Source of the DNA: Liquidambar formosana
Lineage: Eukaryota; Streptophyta; Magnoliopsida; Saxifragales; Altingiaceae
Assembly: GCA_039720395.1 (NCBI GenBank)
Contig: CM077823.1
Span: forward strand, 5,694,909-5,758,908
DNA length: 64,000 nucleotides
Direction of reading: 5' to 3'
The notes beneath the pieces are model-generated. The model saw nothing but the letters and a program-made list of their open reading frames with translations. It was not told the DNA's origin and searched no databases. Within the stretch, counting starts at the first letter, position 1, and each line of letters starts with the position of its first letter. This document shows positions 12,659 to 31,573 of this stretch, one piece after another. Made by a program: the position numbers and the translations under genes.

Positions 12659-12663
12659 AACAT

Positions 12664-13031
12664 ATAAACTTTTACATTTTGACCCAAATCTAAACACTCG
12701 TTATCTTCTCTCTCTCTCTCTCTCTCTCGATTTTTTTTTATAAAAAAATTATGAAAATGGCATACACAAGCAGCAAATAGATTAGGGGAAAATGGGAAAT
12801 TGATTTTTTTTTTCTTTTATTTTATAAGAATGGCACACCTCTGTCTATTGTCTACCATGAGAATGGACACTATGCACACACACGGCAATTTACCATTTTT
12901 TTTTCTTAGTATTCAAACTTTTATATCTCTCGATGTGCGAATTATCTATATACCTTTTCTTTTTTCTTTTTCTTTTTCTTCATTTTTTTTTTTTTTTGGA
13001 GGAATTGATTTATACTTGCTCCTCAATATGT
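12664..13031. other. Spacer between two solo LTRs
   Basis: Low-complexity sequence with a CT repeat at 12,704-12,728 and T-rich tracts at 12,805-12,820 and 12,956-12,999. No gene. Confidence 0.5.
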
Positions 13032-13036
13032 AGCAT

Positions 13037-14255
13037 TGCTGCGACTTTAATAATGCTCCCAAGTGCAGGATGTCGCGAAGTAATAAATTCTCGGTGAGTC
13101 CGAGGTCGAACTACAGGGAAGGGGAATAATTAGCAGAAAATATTAAGAAAATATTTTAGAAAATTTGGTTGCTTGGTTGCAGAGAATTAGTTTGATTGAA
13201 AACAATAATTTAAAAGCACTAAGGTTCAGAGGTCCACTCACAACAAGTATTAGTTATTTGCTAACGACTCAATTTTATAACTCAACTGAGATTCATACGA
13301 AGGATGACCCCAGTCGGATGATGTAACAATTAATTTTATTCAAAACAATTCTAAAAATATGGATTCATAAGGTTGATTGATTTATTGCATGAGAAAACTA
13401 GTAATTTAATTCGCAGGGAATTCTAAGCATTCACCGTACCCGGAGTTAACGATAAATAAAAGAATTATACAAAATAAATACTTTGCAAAATAATCAAAAT
13501 CAATCAAAACTATAAAACCTTACATTAAATCCATGAAAGAATCATTAAACAAATACCAAATAATTGTTGTGGCTTTACTCCTAGCTTTAGCAAAACGTTT
13601 AGCTACTCATGATAATTGAAAACTAAAGAGAGGTAGAAGAAGAAGAACAAGAGAGAGGTGTTTGTAGAAGAGAAAATGAGAAGTAATATATAAAGGTGCA
13701 GCCACCTTTTCCTTTCCATGTGATCTTAGGCTTTCCAAGATAAAGGGGAGAAAAATTAGGAAACAAATTGGGAATCTCGGTTTTTTCCAGTAGGGCTAAC
13801 TTGTGACTCGTTTTTGACCTACTAAACGTTGAAATCACGAAATATTCGTGAAATACAATATTGTAGGGCTTCAAATCAGCTTTCTAGGGACACCAATTTC
13901 GCATCAATTGGACTTCGGAGTCAAAGGTTATGACCAAAATACGGTAACTGCTTCAAACTTCCTTTTTAATCTTCTTTCCAACTTTGGGATTGCCAATTTC
14001 TTTGCTAAAATCTTCTAAAATTAATGCACTTCAACCTTGCAAAGCTTCCATATATTTCCAAATAAATTTAGAATGCTTGATCATAGGAAATTGGCTTCCT
14101 ACAAAAATAAAACACACATTAATACATCACTTTAAGCATAAAAGCATGTATCAAGAGAATTCATGTGTAATGTGTAAAATGCGGAATTAAGTGCCAAATA
14201 AATGTGATAATGCCTACTAAAAGTATAACATTAATGCAATTTTAAGCTATTATCA
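13037..14255. mobile_element. Solo LTR (1,219 bp) with 5-bp TSD AGCAT
   Basis: Runs from TGCTGCGACT to AGCTATTATCA, flanked by AGCAT at 13,032-13,036 and 14,256-14,260. The stretch TCCCAAGTGCAGGATGTCGC, followed by a GTCCGAGGTCGAACTACAGG segment, is of a kind common in plant gypsy-type LTRs (from memory). A TATA-like TATATAAAGG lies at 13,687-13,696. Local similarity to the preceding LTR (12,280-12,560 against 13,890-14,130) suggests related families. Not coding. Confidence 0.75.
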
Positions 14256-14260
14256 AGCAT

Positions 14261-15919
14261 CATGGTATTCATCACAATCAAGCAAAACCTCGTGCGCCAT
14301 CGTCAAACATGTGTGACTCGTCAGTCAGGAGTTGTTGAAGACATTGTTCATCCAAATTGTTGTCGTGGGATAGAAAGGCATTAAAGTGATTTCACAGTTG
14401 TCATTAACTGCGTTAATGATTTTGGATCAACGAACATATTAAGTATTGAATTGGCGAAATTGAAACTTGGGACCCTAAAGTGAAACCTGACCCAAACTAC
14501 AACATAGTTCCTACAATTTACCCCTTTATTTTTGGGCATTACTTTGTTTTCAAGAGTTGGAGCTCGCATAACAGGAATAACGAGGTTGCTTTGCCAACAT
14601 TATGCAGGTCATGATGTATGCATAACAGAGCTCAATACTCTCCCATTCTCTTGTTTTTTTTCATTTCCTTTTTCCCCTTTCACCACTGTCTGATACAAGC
14701 ACTTGAATTTAGTGGCAATTCTATTAGTTTTCAACATTCGTGTTTTCTTGGGGAGTAATAAAAATTTTCAAAATTTTTGCCATTATAGTGTTCAAATGCA
14801 GGTCCAATCTTCAAGTTTTCACTTATCAACATATAATTGACTATAGTACATGAGCCAACCTGATGTGGAGAAGGAAATAAACATGTGCATTTCTTTGAAG
14901 TTTGGAAAGCTTTATCAGTAGTCCTTTAATCTGGGATCCCAAACAAAATTCCTATCAAGGTTTCTATTTCAAATTATTGAATCAAAATCACTTAAATCAT
15001 TAATTCACGTGAATCCTGATCCGATAGTTTCAGAAAGAAACCTGGATGAAAATTCCAATCGAGAGTCCCAGACTGAAAGTGAATTCTTTTTTCTTATCAA
15101 CACAAAGAGGTTGTCCCTCTTGTGGCCGAGGCTTGACTTCAAATAGTGCAAGTTGGGCCCACGAAAGAAAAATCATCGCTCCACATTTATCTATGGAGAA
15201 GGACAAGGTATGTTTTCATTACAAAATAAGCATATTGATGGTCAGCCTATGACTGCCTAATGTAATTTATATACAGAGTATAAATTTAAAAACTCAACAA
15301 AACCCTAATGGTGAGCTACACAAAGCTTGTTCCAGAGTAAAGTTTGGGATCTTATATTTGTTACTAAAAAGGTAAACATGCCAATTTTAATAGAGGATAT
15401 GAATGGGAGTATGGCAATTCGATAAAAATGCACTATATCAAAGTGTACGCCATTGGCATAGTAATCTATTAGCATTTGCTTCACTTGTTAAGTAAGTGAT
15501 AAGTGATTTTGGATTCAACTTTGCAGAAAAACATTGATACCCATTTGTTGTTGTTAAGGGGGTATGGGTAGATTTTATTGATTGTTTTTTTTATTTTTTC
15601 ATTTTATTTTTTTTTAAAGTGTACTTAACTACCTATTTTATCAATATTCCCCGGATTTTGATGACAAATTGCATTAGTTTGGGATTTTTTTTATTTTTTT
15701 TTTTTGAGATAATATACTTTTCATTTATTAAAAAAAAAAATAACTAAACACAATTGGTCAAAAGTCTCTCAAAAAAAAAATAATTTTGCTTAGGATCCTC
15801 CATTTTTAATGGGGAATTAAAAAATGTTACAAAATTTTTAAATATTCTAATTAGGCTTTAAATATTCTAACTGGGCTTAAAGGAAGCGTGTGAGAACACT
15901 AAGTTTTGTCTTTACACAC
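14261..15919. repeat. Intergenic sequence with dispersed repeats
   Basis: No gene. The segment 14,585-14,760 matches 23,220-23,470 (shared CCAACATTATGCAGGT and downstream TTTGGTACAAGC-like sequence). The segment 14,880-15,130 matches 17,216-17,450 and, more weakly, 30,680-30,845: these share CACTTAAATCATTAAT and TCTATTTCAA, and the inverted ends of the 30.7-kb copy suggest a MITE family. Confidence 0.55.
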
Positions 15920-15922
15920 TTA

Positions 15923-16156
15923 GGCCATGTTTGTTTGGTGGGAATGGAATGGATGGAATGGAATCCCATTCCAATTCATTCCAAACATGTTGTTTGGATG
16001 AGGTAATTAAATGGGAATGGAATCAAACAGTAGTAGTGAATTATAATGATATTCATTCCGTGATGTTTATTTCAATCTCATTCCATTCCAGAATTTTTTG
16101 AGCATGGAATCAAATTCCATTTCCACTCATTCCATTCCAACCAAACAAACATGGCC
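15923..16156. mobile_element. Tourist-like (PIF/Harbinger) MITE
   Basis: A 234-bp palindromic element. Its left end GGCCATGTTTGTTTGGT is the inverted repeat of its right end (ACCAAACAAACATGGCC), and the interior is rich in GGAATGGAATGG in both orientations. It is flanked by the 3-bp TTA at 15,920-15,922 and 16,157-16,159, as expected for PIF/Harbinger insertions. Confidence 0.8.
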
Positions 16157-16219
16157 TTAAGGGAGTCTTTTGTTCTTGCATAAAATTCTTTTAATTACAA
16201 CTATTTCAATCTTTTTTTT

Positions 16220-17955
16220 ATTTGGTTTTTAAGTTTATAATATGCTAAGGAGCTTTGCTATACAAGCCGAGCCTTGTAAGGAGAATTCGCCAGGCTTATT
16301 CGCGTTTCTTAAAAAGCTTCTGTCAAAACTTAACGAAATTGAAATACTGATTTGACGAAATTACCCATTTTTGTATCAAAGCAAAAATCATTTTCTCTAA
16401 TCCAATTAATTTAATTATTTTACTTTCAATTAATATCTTAAAAATGTGTATAGCATGTGCCATTGTTGGTATTTAATTAATTTATTTTTTTTCAAAAAAG
16501 GGTTCGAGTTTTAAGAGGTTTTCTTCACACACTATCTATACTTTACATTATTATAGACGCCTCTTCCTTATAAACCACTATTTAAAGTTATAAAAATACC
16601 CTTCCACAAATATAAGAAATTGTGAAATAAACTGCTATAATCATCTTTAATACACCATATATGGCGTATAACCATCTTTGAATATATTTAGAAGAAACCA
16701 ATTTTTCTGTGTGTTTATTTATTTATTTATTTATATTTAACACTATAGATAATAAAACGCAAAATACCATTACCCTAGTTATTTTATTATGATGAAAGTA
16801 CTAAACCATGAACCAACCCACAAACTCCCTCTTGCATCATAAGATGAGAATGACTAGGGAGTTATGCGTCTTACTACTACCTCAGTGCACAAAAAAAAAA
16901 CAAAAAAGGGAAGAAAGAAGGGTTTCTTCTAAGACGGACTTGTACTCAATGAAAATTTGCAAGTGTTGATGACAAAAAATACCAAACAATCAAAATTTAT
17001 GTCTTTACGTCCTCCAGTTGAACGTTCCTTATATGTTATGAAGCTTCTTATTTGGGTGTGCTTGGATTTGCAAGTGGAATTTACAGAACCAGTTGCCTCC
17101 TCGACTTCCAAATGATTCAATTAATGACGACAATCTCCTTCAAACCCAAGCACACGCACACCCAAGCACAAAACCACCCAACCAGTTCTCCCAAAAAAAT
17201 AAAAAAATAAATAAAGCATGTGAACTTTTTTGAAGTTTGGAAAGCTGGTCTTCCAATTTGGGCTTCCGGATAGAATTTCTATTTGGGCTTCTATTAATTT
17301 CAAGCCACTTAAATAATTAATCTACGTGAATCCCAATCCGACCTAACAATTTCAAAACAAAACTTAGGGAATTCCAGACTAAAAATGAATTCTTCTACTT
17401 ATGAATACAAAGAGGCAGTCCCTCGTCTTGGCCGAGGCTTGACTTCCATGGGTCTCATTGATCACCATGCATCCTCTCTTGATGCCAAGATGGAGCAATT
17501 TTGAACGACCCATCCAATATGGATTTGAATCCAAACATGCAGGATACAAATTGTTTAACCCTATGATTTTATTCGTAATTAATTAGGAAATTAGCAATAA
17601 GTACATGTTTACCAATCTGTTTAAGTGACAAGTCACTAATTAATTTAGTAATTCTCATCAGGAAATTATATTAATTAAGCCAACCCTTACATGCGAATAT
17701 GATATGAATCATGACCAAATTACACGTAACATCAAACTCTTACCTCTCAATATGTTTTTATAGGACTCATATTATTTAAACCCACCGGTGATTATTTGCC
17801 TTTTGATCAATTAATATACATTTTCATGAAAATTAAACTTAACAGAAGATTATGAGCTACAAAATGGTAATAAACCATATGAACATGAATTATGCAAGTA
17901 ATATTTTCCTTCGACATTCATTATGACTATGATGAGATAGCATGCATGACTCGTG

Positions 17956-18001
<46 letters not shown>

Positions 18002-18093
18002 AAGTCCTTTATTTATTTATTTTTATTATTTTAATTTTGATGTGGCAACAAAATCCTTCGTTGAGCCAAGAAAATTCTAGGACATCTCTCGAA
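16220..18093. repeat. Segmental duplication, copy 2, part downstream of the DEFL gene
   Basis: Homologous to 5,322-6,090, with extra sequence at about 16,255-16,410 and 16,965-17,890. The second of these contains the dispersed repeat shared with 14,880-15,130. A long GA microsatellite lies at 17,958-18,001. No gene is seen. Confidence 0.7.
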
Positions 18094-18341
18094 TTAACAG
18101 AGATATTCGCATTGACATATACTAAAAATACCACTACCACCATTGCAAATTCCTGTGCCATTTTTAAATTTGGCCGCACAATTTCTATTACAACAATCTT
18201 TATCACAATTGGCACCGCAGAAACCCCCAAGATTAGTGCAATTCCTTAGTGGCGCGGGTGGCGTTGCTCCCTCCACAATATGCCCCACTGCATCACCAGC
18301 ATTCGTTAAAATTATATTAGCACGACATACATCATTTCAAT

Positions 18342-18376
<35 letters not shown>

Positions 18377-18663
18377 TCTAGGCACATTTGTGTAACAAAA
18401 TTATTATCTAGAGAGAAGACATGAGTTCACATCCTACTAAAAAAATAAAAAATAATAAAAAAATAAAGACGGATTTTGATTATTTAGGACAAAAGACGTC
18501 GAAGGGATATAAGAAATTGGAGTTTAACTATTGGTTTTCTTACTGTATCATTTTGCTCTTTCTTTTTTTCCCCTACTGAAGCAAATGGAATGGAAGAAAA
18601 TATACCTGATGCAAAAACAAGGAGTGCTAGGAGAATGAAGGAAGGAAAGGAAAGCCTAGCCAT
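18094..18663 (-). CDS. Defensin-like cysteine-rich secreted peptide (two exons)
   Basis: Minus-strand gene. Exon 1 is 18,663-18,606 (58 bp) and exon 2 is 18,287-18,094, joined across a 318-bp GT-AG intron (donor ATCAG|GTATAT, acceptor GATGCAG|TG). Exon 1 encodes a hydrophobic signal peptide (MARLSFPSFILLALLVFAS). Exon 2 encodes a mature part of about 60 residues with ten cysteines, including CC, a G-x-C, a C-x-C (CQC) and a C-terminal cysteine. The intron between signal peptide and mature part, the size and the CxC near the end fit plant defensin-like (DEFL/LCR) peptides, which are secreted and act in defence or cell signalling. A TATA-like TATAAAT (minus strand, near 18,737-18,743) lies upstream. 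The intron acceptor side carries a GA microsatellite. The assignment is by pattern; the target is unknown. Confidence 0.72.
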
Positions 18664-19398
18664 CTCAACACTGTAAGTTAGAACAAACTAATTCGGTATC
18701 AAGCTAAGTGCATGAAAGAGTTGGTGATGTTGTGGTATTTATAGAGTATATAGACAAGTTAAAATTGGAGGGTACCCTATTTTTGGTGGAGCCAAAATCT
18801 TCTCTAAATGGGCAGTCGAACCTTTACAAAAGAAATCAGTTTTGGGTGGACCAGATCTCTCTCTCTCGATGGTAGTCCATCATTTATGAAGGAAAATATA
18901 TTTCCAAAATCAAAGGAAATCCAAGAAAAAAAGAAATCTAAAGAATTAATACTGCTAGCTCTATATTGGGATGGCTCAACTTATGACAAATCAAGCATTG
19001 AAATGCCCCAACTGAATTTTGATCCAAGGGCCATGGCCGGCTTAACATCATTTTTCGTTCAAAATATATGGTTTGTCCATCTTTCCTTCTCAATGTTTTC
19101 CTTTCTTGCTGTGATCTTTTCAATCAGAAGCCTTCAATCAAGGGATTACACTGCAAATATCTCTTCATTATTCTTGTAACATCCCTCAAATTAAGGGATC
19201 ACAATGTAAATATCTCTTCATTATTATTGCAATATGTGTTCCTCAATTTAGGGAATCATAATGATTCATTCTTGTATATATTCCATTGATGATAATGAGA
19301 ATACATACAGAATTATTCAAGATGAATGAACTCACAAAATTTTTTTATTTCTTTTTTCCGGAAATAAACTTTGCTGGTATTAGGTTGGTAATTATTTA
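18664..19398. other. Promoter side of the DEFL gene and rest of duplication copy 2
   Basis: Homologous to 6,641-7,288 and 7,999-8,080. The first 100 bp hold the TATA region missing from copy 1. The plus-strand ORF 18,808-19,179 lies in non-conserved repeat sequence and is not supported. Confidence 0.5.
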
Positions 19399-19640
19399 GG
19401 AAAATGATAAAGGGGACGAATTAGCAAGACCAAAACCGTGTGCCGACTAACGGTGGTCTTTCAATGTTATATTTGACTTGGAAAATGATAAGGGGGACGA
19501 ATTAGCAAGACCAAAACCGTGTGCTAACTAACGGTGGTCTTTCAACTTTATATTTGACTCGGAAAATGATAAGGGGACGAATTAGCAAGACCAAAACCGT
19601 GAGCCGACTAACGGTGGTCTTTCAACATTATATTTGACTC
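19399..19640. repeat. 81-bp tandem repeat, three units
   Basis: Units start at 19,399, 19,480 and 19,561. Each contains GACGAATTAGCAAGACCAAA, then ACCGTG, then TAACGGTGGTCTTTCAA and ends TATATTTGACT. The units are nearly identical, so the array is young. It starts exactly where the similarity to duplication copy 1 ends. Confidence 0.9.
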
Positions 19641-19921
19641 CCATTCAGAATTTATTCCATATCTGAATTTCTATATTCAAGGGATTACATCCTCAACAGT
19701 ATTGATATTGTTCTCACGTTTCTTCCATTTGTGCTCTTTATTTTAGGGATTACATTCATCTCAAATAGGTAACTGTTTGTTTTTGGATTTCTTTTTTTGA
19801 TATGGGAATATCTCGGCCTTCCTTCGATCTGCTCCAACATCCGGAGATTTAGCATGATTGCGGAGGTTGGGTTTTTCACACAATCCATTACTCATTTATT
19901 TTGTAATACTAGCAGATTTTG

Positions 19922-19952
<31 letters not shown>

Positions 19953-22000
19953 GGTTGATTCAATGCTTAATACCAGGCATGTTTAGTTTTACGGCACATT
20001 GTCGTTTATCTTGATCGCGCAATGTACCAATATAAAGCTCGCTAATTATTATAGATGGATTTCAAGATAGTCTGTATTAGAGTTGTGATTTGCATATAGT
20101 ATTGTACTGATTATATTTTGCAACAGTAAATGGTCAATGACACCTAAACTGTCATTCACCACCTAAACTGTCATTCACTACCTACAATGTTGTAGGTAGT
20201 GGATACTAGCGCATTCGTGGGTGAAGTTGAAGGATCGAGCAAATGTATGTATGAACACTATGGCGGTGCATGTACGAGTTCACTCTGCGTGGAGCAGACA
20301 ATGTCGTGACTTTGAACACATCTTTGTAATTTGACATAACATCTATTTGAAATAACGATATTAGCCAATCCAAGAAGAGTCTAAGGTTGAAATCCATTTT
20401 TTTTCTCAAGAAAATCATGACACCAAAAAATTATAATTCAGATAAACGAGATCAAACCAATTTACAGTGCACCAATACTTGTATGAAAACTAAAAAAACA
20501 AGAAAGAAATAATCGCTATCAATTCAAATTGAACCACGTAGTCCCCCGTATCTCAAAATTCCCTCTAAAGGCCACAAAAATTGAAGCATGCAACGACCAA
20601 AAAAATTGCTTCCAAAGGAGAAGACATATATGAAACTCCCTAATAAAATAAGATAAAATGCAATCGTACTCCCCCGTATCACAAAATCTGTCCAATTTTC
20701 AAACAAAATGCTACAATTATCTTGTATTTCATATTATCCCACGTATTGCAATCATCTATTTCTCCTTTCGTCTTTCGAGCATTTGTCATGGTTCAACAAA
20801 AGATGTATCATCTCTAGGCGAAGCTCCAAAGATTCCCCATTTGTAAGAATATCCTTTAAAGCCTCCTCACGAGATATTTGTCTTATAATATTACCCACTA
20901 TAACTCTACAATCAAGTTTAGAAAACATTCAAATTAATTCATTTATGCTGCAGCATTCATTTCCTTTTGCTTCAATATGGTACAATTTTGACAATGAAAA
21001 TACGAATATTAGCACTTACAAGCCAAGTTGTTGTTGTGGACATTTGTAATTGACCGCAAACTTGACACGTTTGAGTTCTTATGTGTAAGTACCATGACTT
21101 TCCATATAGCCTTCAACATACTCCTTTCGCGTAGTTATGAACATTTTAAGATAATAAACAGTTTTGATATAGTAAAAATACAGCAGCATTTAATGAGGAA
21201 CATGTACTTCATAGAAAAGATGCTTTACCAATGTAAAGGCATATTTTCAATGATTTTCAATCCTTCCTCCGAGGGAGTAATGAGTTGTGGTACCTCCAAA
21301 CAAACTTATGTGTGTCATACACAGAAGAAGAAAAAAAGGTTATTACCAGCAATTGGGAAGACCACATATATGTAAACCAAGCCCATAAATAATTGTTGAT
21401 CCCACATATTCCATCTTTTTTTTTTCCTTTCATCCTTTTCATCTGAAATCTTGGACTGCACAACAAGCAAGATCAACAGGTTTATTTAGCCCAAATTTAT
21501 ACAAAGATAAATAAAAAACCGAAGATAAATCAGAACCCCATTAGCATTGCCACCATGTTAACCCACAACCATTAAAATTTCACAGTTCAGAAAACTAAGA
21601 TAAATCAGAGGTCTAACAAGTTGTATACTGCATTATCTATCCATTCCAGATAATGAAGAATGGATTAGCTTATCTTAAACACAATGAACAAGATATTCAA
21701 AAAGAATTTATAACATGTAATCACTATCTGATTATTTTAGATAATTTAATGACCAATTCGGATAACTATCTGAATAAACATGATAAGAAACACTTGATAC
21801 ACATGGAGGAAAATTGAATAGGGGAGAATTGTTCAAATACCATACCCTTATATTTGAATATACATCAAAATGTCTCCAAACAAGTAGACAAAATAGAAAA
21901 AGAAAAAGAGAAAAAAAAGAACATCAGATTAAGATAATATTATACAACTTATCTGACTAATCGAGGATCTAAACACTAAATATTTCGATAATCATCAAAA
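19641..22000. other. No gene recognised
   Basis: Contains a GT/T-rich microsatellite (19,919-19,952), a short direct repeat of CACCTAAACTGTCATTCAC (near 20,138-20,178) and a repeated CCCCGTATC(T/A)CAAAAT (20,543 and 20,672). Several minus-strand stretches around 20,780-21,260 read without stops for 20-30 codons, but I recognise no family. They could be exons of an unknown or decayed gene. Confidence 0.35.
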
Positions 22001-22740
22001 TAAACCAGATAAAAATCTGTCGTTTGGACGATTGACGCCAACAAAGTTGGGGAAAATTGATAAAACCCTAACATCTTGAAAATTACAACAAGAAGTCGAC
22101 ATTGAAGTAGGAAAAAAGAAAAAAAGCCAAAAAACCAAACAAAACAAAGTCTTTTATCTTAAAAATAGTACCTTTACCCTTTGCCATTTGCGGAGCAAGT
22201 AGCCGATAAAGAACCCCTATTACAAAGCCACCCGATAAATATATCACCAGTGAACCCCTATCGGACGGCTACGCAACGAACAAATGTGAAGCCTGGTAGA
22301 AATTCTGCAGGACCGATGCTTAAGATTTGGGAACCTTCGACTCCAGCTCTACAATGATGTTGAGGTGAACATCATAAAGTCTACATTAAAGTGTAGAAAA
22401 AAGAATCGCAAAACATTTATCTTATAAATGAAAAAATTATCCGAATAATCAAGCTTCAAACACCAAATATTTTGATTTATTATCAGAAAAAATCAGAAAG
22501 AAACTAAAGATTTTGGGCGGCTGTCCCCGATCAAATTGGGGGAAATCGATATAAACCCTAAAATATTCAAAAACAAAACAAGCAATCAACATGACAGTAA
22601 ATAAAATGGAATCTTTTATATGAAAAATACTACCTTTACCCTTCCCAAATCTGCTCCGCAATGGCGCCGGTGAACTATTTGGTTAGTGATGAGCCCCTAT
22701 CCAACGACTACACAACGACAACGGCTAATGTGATCCCTGG
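22000..22740. repeat. Imperfect tandem duplication of about 480 bp
   Basis: About 22,020-22,300 resembles 22,495-22,750. Shared features are AAGTTGGGGAAAATTGAT against AAATTGGGGGAAATCGAT, TACCTTTACCCTT, GAACCCCTAT against GAGCCCCTAT, and CCTGGTAGA. Sequence is GC-richer than its surroundings at CAATGGCGCCGGTG (22,661). It could be the remains of the 5' part of an unknown gene; no long ORF supports this. Confidence 0.45.
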
Positions 22741-22967
22741 TAGAGAATCCCTGCAATGATGATGAAGATTTGGTGTTTGAAGCTTCGACGACAACCCTAT
22801 AATCACGTTCCAGATAGTTTTGTGGGATCGTATCTCTCAACGCGAAAAAATAGGAACTTCTCTTTCTTAATTTGTTTTTGTTACAAACGGTGATATTTCA
22901 AACTAACCAATCACGTTCAAGCACTTATTTCGTCTCACGTTTTGATTTTCTAATAGTTCTCTTATGT

Positions 22968-23150
22968 ATCACTACTTAATTATCTATGTTTAATATTATT
23001 ATTATTATTATTTTTTTTTTTTAAAAAAATACCCGTAAAAGGAGGATGCAGATATGTATCACTACTTAATTATCTATGTTTAATATTATTATTATTATTA
23101 TTATTATTATTTTAAAAAAAAATACCCGTAAAAGGAGGATGCAGAGATAA
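22968..23150. repeat. 86-bp direct repeat with ATT microsatellite
   Basis: TATGTATCACTACTTAATTA through an ATT run to CGTAAAAGGAGGATGCAGA occurs twice in direct succession, the copies differing in the length of the ATT and T/A runs. Confidence 0.85.
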
Positions 23151-24576
23151 GTAGGATTGCCACTCAAACAAAAGAAAAAAAAAAAAAAGGCGGGATTACT
23201 TCGTTCTCAAGTCTCAACAGTAGGAGATGGGGATGCTTTCCCAACATTATGCAGGTTTTAATGTAGGCATAAGGGCCTGTTCAGAATTTGGCAAATCTCT
23301 AATTTGGGTTCAGCCCAGTTCAGAATTGATTGGTTCATGGCAAAGCAGATTTTCAAATGAACCGTTTTGAGTTTACAGAGCTCAAAACTCTTATTCTATT
23401 TTTTCCATTCCATTTTTTCCTTATCACCTCTGTTTGGTACAAGCAGTACAAGCGCTTAAAATTTGAAAAAGAGAGTGCAAAACTAAAAATGGAAAGAAAT
23501 CAACCCATATGTTTTTTTTTTTTTTTCTTTGGGACGATAGAATACCTTTACCCCTAACCCCTTTCAATATCAATAATTGGTTATCAATGTTTTTCCACAA
23601 GCTTAAACTCGAAATCACTCAATGAGGCAAATACCACCAAACTACACTATGCCATTGACCATCCATATGGATTAAGTAACCTCAATTATTTTCTCAATCA
23701 CGTACATGCAGTAAGCGTAATTCATATGTTCCCTTAGCACGTACTGGTTCTTCACATGTCATATGAGGTCCCCATGCAAATATGAGAGTAACCACCATAA
23801 GCAAGCAAACAAGCACTCTTATGAATCAATCCAAAGACAGTCAAAAGCTAAACAAAATGCCAAAACGCAAATACTAACAGCCACAAAAGGAATTCTCCAT
23901 GCATTCATGGTCCAGTGCCGCCGTAGTGAACAAAGCTAAAAAGCATGGATTTTGCACAAACCTACAGTATATCACCCTCCTCCATGGATGGTCCAGAGAG
24001 GGTGGATTTCTCCCGAGTACTTTAAATAAAGAAAAGCCACGCATGATCAGATACTTTTGGATCACACCAGCTCCAAGAACAAGACTAAAAGGTCTAGCTA
24101 ATGCTCAAAAACCACGTAAAGAGCCTTTATATAACTTCATTTTGCAAGACAGCTCATTTAAAAAGGACTAGTGCCCGTACCATCAGTGCTAGAGGGGGCC
24201 TAGAACGGTAAATCCCATTCTTTCCACAAAGCACATTTCTACACTCTTTATCTTATGAGAATATAATTATTACCAGCGCAAGTTTGGCAGCAAAATAGAT
24301 AAATCCAGATTGTCAAAAAAAGCTATATGGAGACAATTCAAAATCCTTAATTAAAAATGGGTTCGAATTACACAGAATCTAAAAAACCAAACCAATAGAC
24401 AAACTAAAAAAGTCACGAACTCCAGAAACAGATATCAAACCCGTCAAAAGAGGCCATGGGGAGACCACTCAAAATCCCTAATTGGAAGTCTTTAGATTGA
24501 AAGGCCCTAGAAACTCGGGAATTGTTGCAAAATTTAAAATCAATGGATCAATCTCTCTCTCTCTCTCTCCAGCATT
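23151..24576. other. Region 3' of RPL3, no gene recognised
   Basis: The segment 23,220-23,470 repeats 14,585-14,720 with an extra 85-100 bp (about 23,275-23,370). The overlapping ORFs at 23,874-24,171 are on opposite strands and resemble nothing known. The CT tract at 24,553-24,569 lies just after the L3 stop codon and would be in its 3'-UTR. Confidence 0.4.
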
Positions 24577-31324
<6,748 letters not shown>

Positions 31325-31330
<6 letters not shown>

Positions 31331-31545
31331 CCCTAGACTGCTTTGGGTTTGGCAATTTATAGTAGTTTTGGAAACGAACGAACGGTTAGGATTATTTCGG
31401 GGGTTGATATTTGCCCGTTGGATCTTAGGGTTTTGTACGCTCATTTGATTCTTGCACGGAGTGGCGCAACTCACTTGTGACTTGATTCTAAATGAGCCTA
31501 AATAAAATTTGGATTAGGCCCTATTCTGTACTTGGCCCACTTGAA
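31325..31545 (-). promoter_or_regulatory. RPL3 promoter with telo-box, site II and TATA motifs
   Basis: On the minus strand a TATA box (CTACTATAAATT, plus 31,354-31,365) precedes the inferred first exon. An exact telo-box (AAACCCTAA read on minus, plus 31,425-31,433) and a second AAACCCTAG (plus 31,328-31,336) flank it. TGGGCC site II-type motifs lie at 31,534-31,539, with AGGCCC and GGGCCT nearby. Telo-box plus site II is the known signature of plant ribosomal protein and proliferation-linked promoters. Confidence 0.75.
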
Positions 31546-31573
31546 AGGGCCTCATCCAATGCATAGCATCTAC

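Noticed and set aside
11075..14255. The two LTRs as the two ends of one element
   Set aside because: Each has its own TSD (AACAT and AGCAT) and they are not copies of each other overall.
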